Shown here: positions 32,000-34,443 of the stretch, piece by piece
How positions within the stretch are numbered: the stretch's first letter is position 1
Layout: each line of letters begins with the position of its first letter
Assembly: GCA_002071685.1 (NCBI GenBank)
Contig: MWBO01000028.1
Span: 1 to 34,443 of the forward strand
DNA length: 34,443 bases
Direction: 5' to 3'
From: a candidate division WS2 bacterium ADurb.Bin280
Lineage (GTDB): Bacteria; Patescibacteriota; UBA1384; DTJR01
Position numbers and translations under genes: made by a program
The notes under the pieces: generated by a model
The model's database searches: none
The model's input: only the letters and a program-made list of their open reading frames with translations
What the model was told of the DNA's origin: nothing

Positions 32000-33052
32000 C
32001 TATTGCCCCACCACCGCCGTCATCGCCGTCGGGGTCGAGGGAGCAACATTGGTGTGGTAGCCGACGGTGTATTCGGAGAGGGTTGGGGTGGAAACGCCGT
32101 CAGATGAAGTGAATTTGGATTCTACTTGCAAGTATCGGTATTTATCCTCTCCGCTAACTGATGTGACGAGCTCTGAAATATCAATAGCTGATCCGGAATA
32201 TGTTTGATATTCGCTCCAGCTGTCCCAAGCAGCTCCATCGGTAGATGATCTGAATCTGTAAGTGAGCGTTGTGTTTTCCGGAACGCTTTGACTTGGAGTA
32301 AACGTTTCCCACTCAATGAAGTTATCCCCTCCATCTATTTGCGTGGCAGCACTGGTGTGGGTGGCGGAGGTCGAACCTCCGTAAACTTCGAATTCATGAA
32401 CTTTAGTTACCCAGGTTAGTCCTTCTCCTGCACCGGCCGCTCCTACTGACCTTAATCTAATGAAGGTTGCTGTAACGTCACTTAGTGTAAATTCCTGCCA
32501 CCCCTCTTCGTGCATTCCGGAAGTAGTCCCCCTGGATGTGAAATTTATTCCATCAGATGATGTCTCCAAGTACAGAGCGCCTAGCATAACCGTCCTTATT
32601 ACTCTTAATTTTGATATTGAATATGCGCTATCTAGATGAATGGTCCAAGTAATTGTTACAAAATCTGGTTCTTGATTACTTAAATCGGATCCCCAATAAT
32701 TATCTATTGACGTATTTCCATCAAAAACATTTAATTTATCAATATCGAAGTCGCTAACAGTCAGTCTAGAGTTGTCAGCATTGTAAATTCCTTGTATATC
32801 AATTTCTAAATCTTCTGATAGGTTTATCTTCGCCTCCCCTGGCGATGAAGCAAGGTCGGTATTGACATTCGTTCCTATGTTAAAATCTTCAAAAGAAGAT
32901 ATTTGAGTTATCGCAGAAGCACCATTTACCGGATTTGAAATTTTAGAAAAAATATTACTTTTATTAAAATAGAAAATAACGTAAAAAGATGTTCCTACTA
33001 AAAGAAAAAGGCTTAAAAATATTATACTAAAAGCTTTAAGATCATTTTTCAT
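32000..33052 (-). CDS. Secreted discoidin (F5/8 type C) domain protein, possibly C-terminally truncated
   Basis: About 350 residues from ATG 33052 (MKNDLKAF). An N-terminal hydrophobic anchor or signal peptide (about 5-28) leads to a discoidin-like jelly-roll. The span WGSDLSNQEPDFVTITWTI to KVHEFEVYGG shows the typical FIRLR strand and ends in the EFEVYG motif. A second beta module covers TLTYRFRSSTDGAAWDSWSEYQTY to LSEYTVGYH. Such domains bind glycans or other surfaces. The protein stops at NVAPSTPTAMTAVVGQ, a linker that in related proteins usually introduces another fibronectin-like or Big module, so it may be cut short. The 36 bases upstream of ATG 33052 that also read open overlap the upstream terminator and are not coding. 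Confidence 0.72.
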   Translation of the reverse strand: MKNDLKAFSIIFLSLFLLVGTSFYVIFYFNKSNIFSKISNPVNGASAITQISSFEDFNIGTNVNTDLASSPGEAKINLSEDLEIDIQGIYNADNSRLTVSDFDIDKLNVFDGNTSIDNYWGSDLSNQEPDFVTITWTIHLDSAYSISKLRVIRTVMLGALYLETSSDGINFTSRGTTSGMHEEGWQEFTLSDVTATFIRLRSVGAAGAGEGLTWVTKVHEFEVYGGSTSATHTSAATQIDGGDNFIEWETFTPSQSVPENTTLTYRFRSSTDGAAWDSWSEYQTYSGSAIDISELVTSVSGEDKYRYLQVESKFTSSDGVSTPTLSEYTVGYHTNVAPSTPTAMTAVVGQ

Positions 33053-33059
33053 CTTTTTA

Positions 33060-33088
33060 ATTTTACAAACAGAACGCCCCTGACACAA
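33060..33088 (-). promoter_or_regulatory. Promoter of the discoidin gene, nested in a terminator
   Basis: TTGTGT (33088-33083), a 17-base spacer and TAAAAT (33065-33060) are on the minus strand. The start falls on ATG 33052. The -35 lies in the loop, and the spacer in one arm, of the terminator hairpin of the upstream gene. Confidence 0.55.
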
Positions 33089-33107
33089 GTTTTTGCGCAG
33101 GGGCGTT
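33073..33107 (-). terminator. Terminator hairpin of the 33120-33611 gene
   Basis: A 10-bp stem (33073-33082 with 33098-33107) with a 15-base loop lies just after the stop at 33120. Few T follow on the minus strand, so efficiency is uncertain. Confidence 0.62.
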
Positions 33108-33119
33108 TGGTGGAAAAGG

Positions 33120-33611
33120 TCAGTTAGCGATCTCTACAGAATCGCCGTAGATCATTCCCATGGGTGGGGCAGGGGTGGTCCAGACCGCGATTGTCCCGAA
33201 GGATGTATCGCGGACTGCCCTCACGATAGCGAGGGTTTTTCCCCTAACCCTGATGACGTCGCCCGACTTAACGTCCAACCCGGCGACACCGAAGTGGTCT
33301 TCGGCCATCGGGGAGGCCACTGATGGTGGAGCCTGTGAACCGATCTTGGGTAGCATGCTTTGCTCCCTTTCGATCCGAGACTTCTCATCCGCCGACAGTT
33401 GTGCCCACTTCGGCAGTGTATAGTCGGCGCCGTTGTCAGCGCGGGCCATCATTGCCGACTCTCTGGCGCTGGCGATGATCGCCTGCCCGAAGATGGTCAG
33501 TACCACCAGCCCAAGCAGGACCAACAGCATCACTCCAATGGGGCGGTTGGATCTTGGCTTGGATACGACTGTGGGGGTGTGGCCCCCAGCGGTAGCTACT
33601 CTCGGAGCCAT
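33120..33611 (-). CDS. Single-pass membrane protein of unknown function, GC-rich
   Basis: This 163-residue protein has a basic N-terminal tail (about 1-24), one strong membrane segment (PIGVMLLVLLGLVVLTIFGQ, about 25-44) and an outside portion. A helical, charged region (LPKWAQLSADEKSRIERE) is followed by a small beta domain: VKSGDVIRVRGKTLAIVRAV...FGTIAVWTTP...IYGDSVEI. That domain could be an OB or SH3-like barrel. I recognise no family. The start is secure: GAGGAGGG lies 5 bases before ATG 33611, and a near-consensus promoter sits at 33724-33752. It is GC-rich, with its own promoter and terminator, like the other GC-rich units here. Confidence 0.75.
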   Translation of the reverse strand: MAPRVATAGGHTPTVVSKPRSNRPIGVMLLVLLGLVVLTIFGQAIIASARESAMMARADNGADYTLPKWAQLSADEKSRIEREQSMLPKIGSQAPPSVASPMAEDHFGVAGLDVKSGDVIRVRGKTLAIVRAVRDTSFGTIAVWTTPAPPMGMIYGDSVEIAN

Positions 33612-33723
33612 GATAGCCCTCCTCGACCCGCGGGCTACGCGGATCTGATGTCAATGATCGCGTGCGGAGGTCAAGGTCTTGCGCAAGCAAGTCTCCTTGT
33701 CTCGTCCGCATACTGATCCGGTG

Positions 33724-33752
33724 ACTATAGCACATCTGAAGGTGAAAGTCAA
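33724..33752 (-). promoter_or_regulatory. Promoter of the 33120-33611 gene
   Basis: TTGACT (33752-33747), a 17-base spacer and TATAGT (33729-33724) are on the minus strand. The expected start near 33717 gives a GC-rich leader of about 106 bases before ATG 33611, long for this window. Confidence 0.82.
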
Positions 33753-33832
33753 GATCATAGGACACACTAGATCCACACAGCAGACAGCAGATCTGCGTAC
33801 CAGATACACGTAGGTCTCAAGCAGAGTGCTCA

Positions 33833-33861
33833 ACCATTTACACCTCGTAGGTGTAAATGGT
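33833..33861. repeat. Near-perfect inverted repeat, 13-bp arms
   Basis: Arms 33833-33845 and 33849-33861 are exact complements around a 3-base CGT centre. There is no T run after it. It lies between the divergent promoters, about 80 bases upstream of the minus-strand one. Repressor operator or stable RNA/DNA hairpin are both possible. Confidence 0.85.
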
Positions 33862-33890
33862 GGTTGTGGGTAGTTGAGAGTGGTTGAGAG
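33861..33890 (+). repeat. Three tandem 10-base repeats
   Basis: TGGTTGTGGG, TAGTTGAGAG and TGGTTGAGAG follow one another without a gap, directly after the inverted repeat. A 10-base period places each copy on the same DNA face, as in cooperative protein-binding sites. Confidence 0.65.
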
Positions 33891-33894
33891 TGTG

Positions 33895-33929
33895 GCTTCG
33901 TTCTTTCACCCGAAGCGATGTCAAAGAAC
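33895..33929 (+). other. Possible H-type pseudoknot
   Basis: GCTTCG (33895-33900) pairs with CGAAGC (33911-33916). GTTCTTT (33900-33906), starting at the last base of that arm and running into its loop, pairs with AAAGAAC (33923-33929). The two helices share one base and cross. It may be chance, but both helices are perfect. Confidence 0.35.
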
Positions 33930-34041
33930 TTGTATTCAGCTTGTCACTGCCGGCGCAATAGAGCTACCAACGCCCGCAGACTTACAGCTTTTCTGTTGGC
34001 ACGATTATAACATACAGAAATTGCTTTTTAAAACTGCCGGA

Positions 34042-34071
34042 TTGACAAATGAAGTAAAACTGTTCTATTAT
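34042..34071 (+). promoter_or_regulatory. Sigma70 promoter of the 34133 gene
   Basis: A perfect TTGACA (34042-34047), an 18-base spacer and TATTAT (34066-34071) are on the plus strand. The expected start is near 34078. Confidence 0.8.
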
Positions 34072-34078
34072 TAATATT

Positions 34079-34094
34079 CAGCCCGATAGGGCTG
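34079..34094 (+). other. 5'-end mRNA hairpin
   Basis: A 6-bp stem (34079-34084 with 34089-34094) with loop GATA forms at the very 5' end of the predicted transcript. Such hairpins protect mRNAs from decay. Confidence 0.55.
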
Positions 34095-34132
34095 GAATGT
34101 TGCAAATTGACACGAGAGGAGAGAACCACGCC

Positions 34133-34357
34133 ATGAGGTCAGCTGCGAAGATCAAGGCACGGTGCTCGCTGATTGTCGGAAATGATGAGATCGTGAGAAT
34201 CGTTGCCGAGAGCTCGAGCCCTACAGCTGCGCACGAAATGGTAAGCAAGAGGTTTGTCGACGACGAGACACGCAAGGCAGCAAGGTGGCTCGCGGTCTTG
34301 CGTCGCGATTACCCCAGCGATTACGACGAACTCATGAAGTCGCGTGAGTGCCGATAG
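34133..34357 (+). CDS. Small helical protein of unknown function, GC-rich
   Basis: This 74-residue, charged, mostly helical protein contains EIVRIVAESSSPTAAHEMVS and RKAARWLAVLRRDYPSDYDE. I recognise no family and see no signal peptide. ATG 34133 is chosen over the in-frame ATG at 34097 because GAGGAGAG lies 10 bases before it, inside the longer version. It has a strong promoter and a 5' hairpin, and is followed 58 bases later by another start, so the two are probably an operon. Confidence 0.65.
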   Translation: MRSAAKIKARCSLIVGNDEIVRIVAESSSPTAAHEMVSKRFVDDETRKAARWLAVLRRDYPSDYDELMKSRECR

Positions 34358-34415
34358 ATGAGAGCATCTACCCCTAAGCCAAACCACTACGGTAAGGCAA
34401 AGAGAGGAACGGAAA

Positions 34416-34443
34416 ATGAAGCGGAGAACTCTAGCCATTGATG
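34416..34443 (+). CDS. Start of a further gene, cut by the window end
   Basis: ATG 34416 follows a purine-rich AGAGAGGAACGG site and opens MKRRTLAID before the window ends. The alternative frame from ATG 34358, right after the previous stop, gives 27 codons ending at 34441 but lacks a ribosome site. Too little is visible for a function. Confidence 0.45.

Larger units (their letters stand above)
33612..34132. other. 520-base GC-mixed intergenic region with divergent promoters and structured elements
   Basis: No convincing gene lies here. Short ORFs at 33651-33833 (minus) and 33874-34074 (plus) lack ribosome sites and protein-like composition. The region holds a minus-strand promoter, a long inverted repeat, tandem decamers, a possible pseudoknot and a plus-strand promoter, described separately. 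It could be a regulatory region or contain a non-coding RNA. Confidence 0.6.

Noticed and set aside
33874-34074. 66-residue ORF in the 33612-34132 intergenic region
   Set aside because: Non-ATG start within the tandem repeats, no ribosome site, runs through a promoter.
1-34443. Assembly chimera as the explanation of GC-rich and AT-rich blocks
   Set aside because: Changes coincide with gene boundaries. The lipoprotein has its ribosome site inside an AT-rich gene, and a backbone promoter is nested in a GC-rich gene's terminator. I cannot exclude it fully without reads.
1-34443. Alternative genetic code (UGA as Gly, as in some CPR lineages)
   Set aside because: All long genes end properly with standard stops, including TGA, and contain no in-frame UGA.
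1-34443. CRISPR arrays, insertion sequences, transposases, integrases or attachment sites
   Set aside because: I saw no spaced repeats of that size, no transposase or integrase motifs and no target-site duplications at the edges of the GC-rich units.

Overview
The window looks like a chromosome piece from a Patescibacteria/CPR-type bacterium. The evidence is compact genes, frequent short overlaps, divergent short housekeeping proteins and the family mix: GRS1-type glyS, FtsEX with a CHAP hydrolase, MreBCD/PBP2, MltG-RuvX, a baseplate-J-like membrane protein, an FtsA/PilM-like ATPase and lamin-tail proteins. The standard genetic code fits all major ORFs. I cannot place it in a named lineage from sequence alone.

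Two kinds of DNA alternate. The backbone is AT-rich and almost all on the minus strand: 1842-20517 and 22557-33052. Shorter GC-rich gene units sit in or beside it: 2-601 pyroglutamyl-peptidase-like; 831-1454 stand-alone ppGpp-hydrolase-like HD protein; 1512-1835 lipoprotein; 20714-22422 pyrF plus an OPRTase-like gene; 33120-33611 and 34133-34443 unknowns. Most GC-rich genes have a recognisable Shine-Dalgarno sequence, a sigma70-like promoter and/or a strong terminator hairpin. Many backbone genes lack a Shine-Dalgarno sequence, and several appear to be leaderless.

Layout. 1-1835 holds the GC-rich units. 1842-4163 is a cobalamin-riboswitch operon encoding a secreted, membrane-anchored alpha/alpha-toroid protein and a secreted, membrane-anchored DUF4430 (transcobalamin C-terminal-like) protein. 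It may continue into the GC-rich lipoprotein. 4160-5366 is a TasA/camelysin-like fibre protein with its SipW-type signal peptidase, behind a perfect consensus promoter. 5472-6857 is glyS. 6854-13315 is a minus-strand operon: ruvB, lamin-tail protein, tsaE, a very short TsaB-like protein, an LCP ligase, a membrane protein and a parvulin foldase. 13323-16160 is ftsE-ftsX-pcsB-like. 16202-20581 is serS-hpf-secA. 20636-22466 is the inserted pyrF-pyrE-like operon. 22503-23103 is greA. 23112-27340 is mreBCD-PBP2. 27406-31917 is ftsA-like, baseplate-J-like, ruvX and mltG. 32000-33088 is a discoidin-domain surface protein. 33120-34443 is GC-rich DNA with an unusual 520-base intergenic region.

The most interesting candidate system is the B12-controlled operon at 1512-4163. 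Its two or three envelope proteins carry, as separate polypeptides, the two folds that are fused in animal intrinsic factor and transcobalamin. This suggests a cell-surface cobalamin-capture apparatus. The riboswitch is well supported; the binding function is inference.
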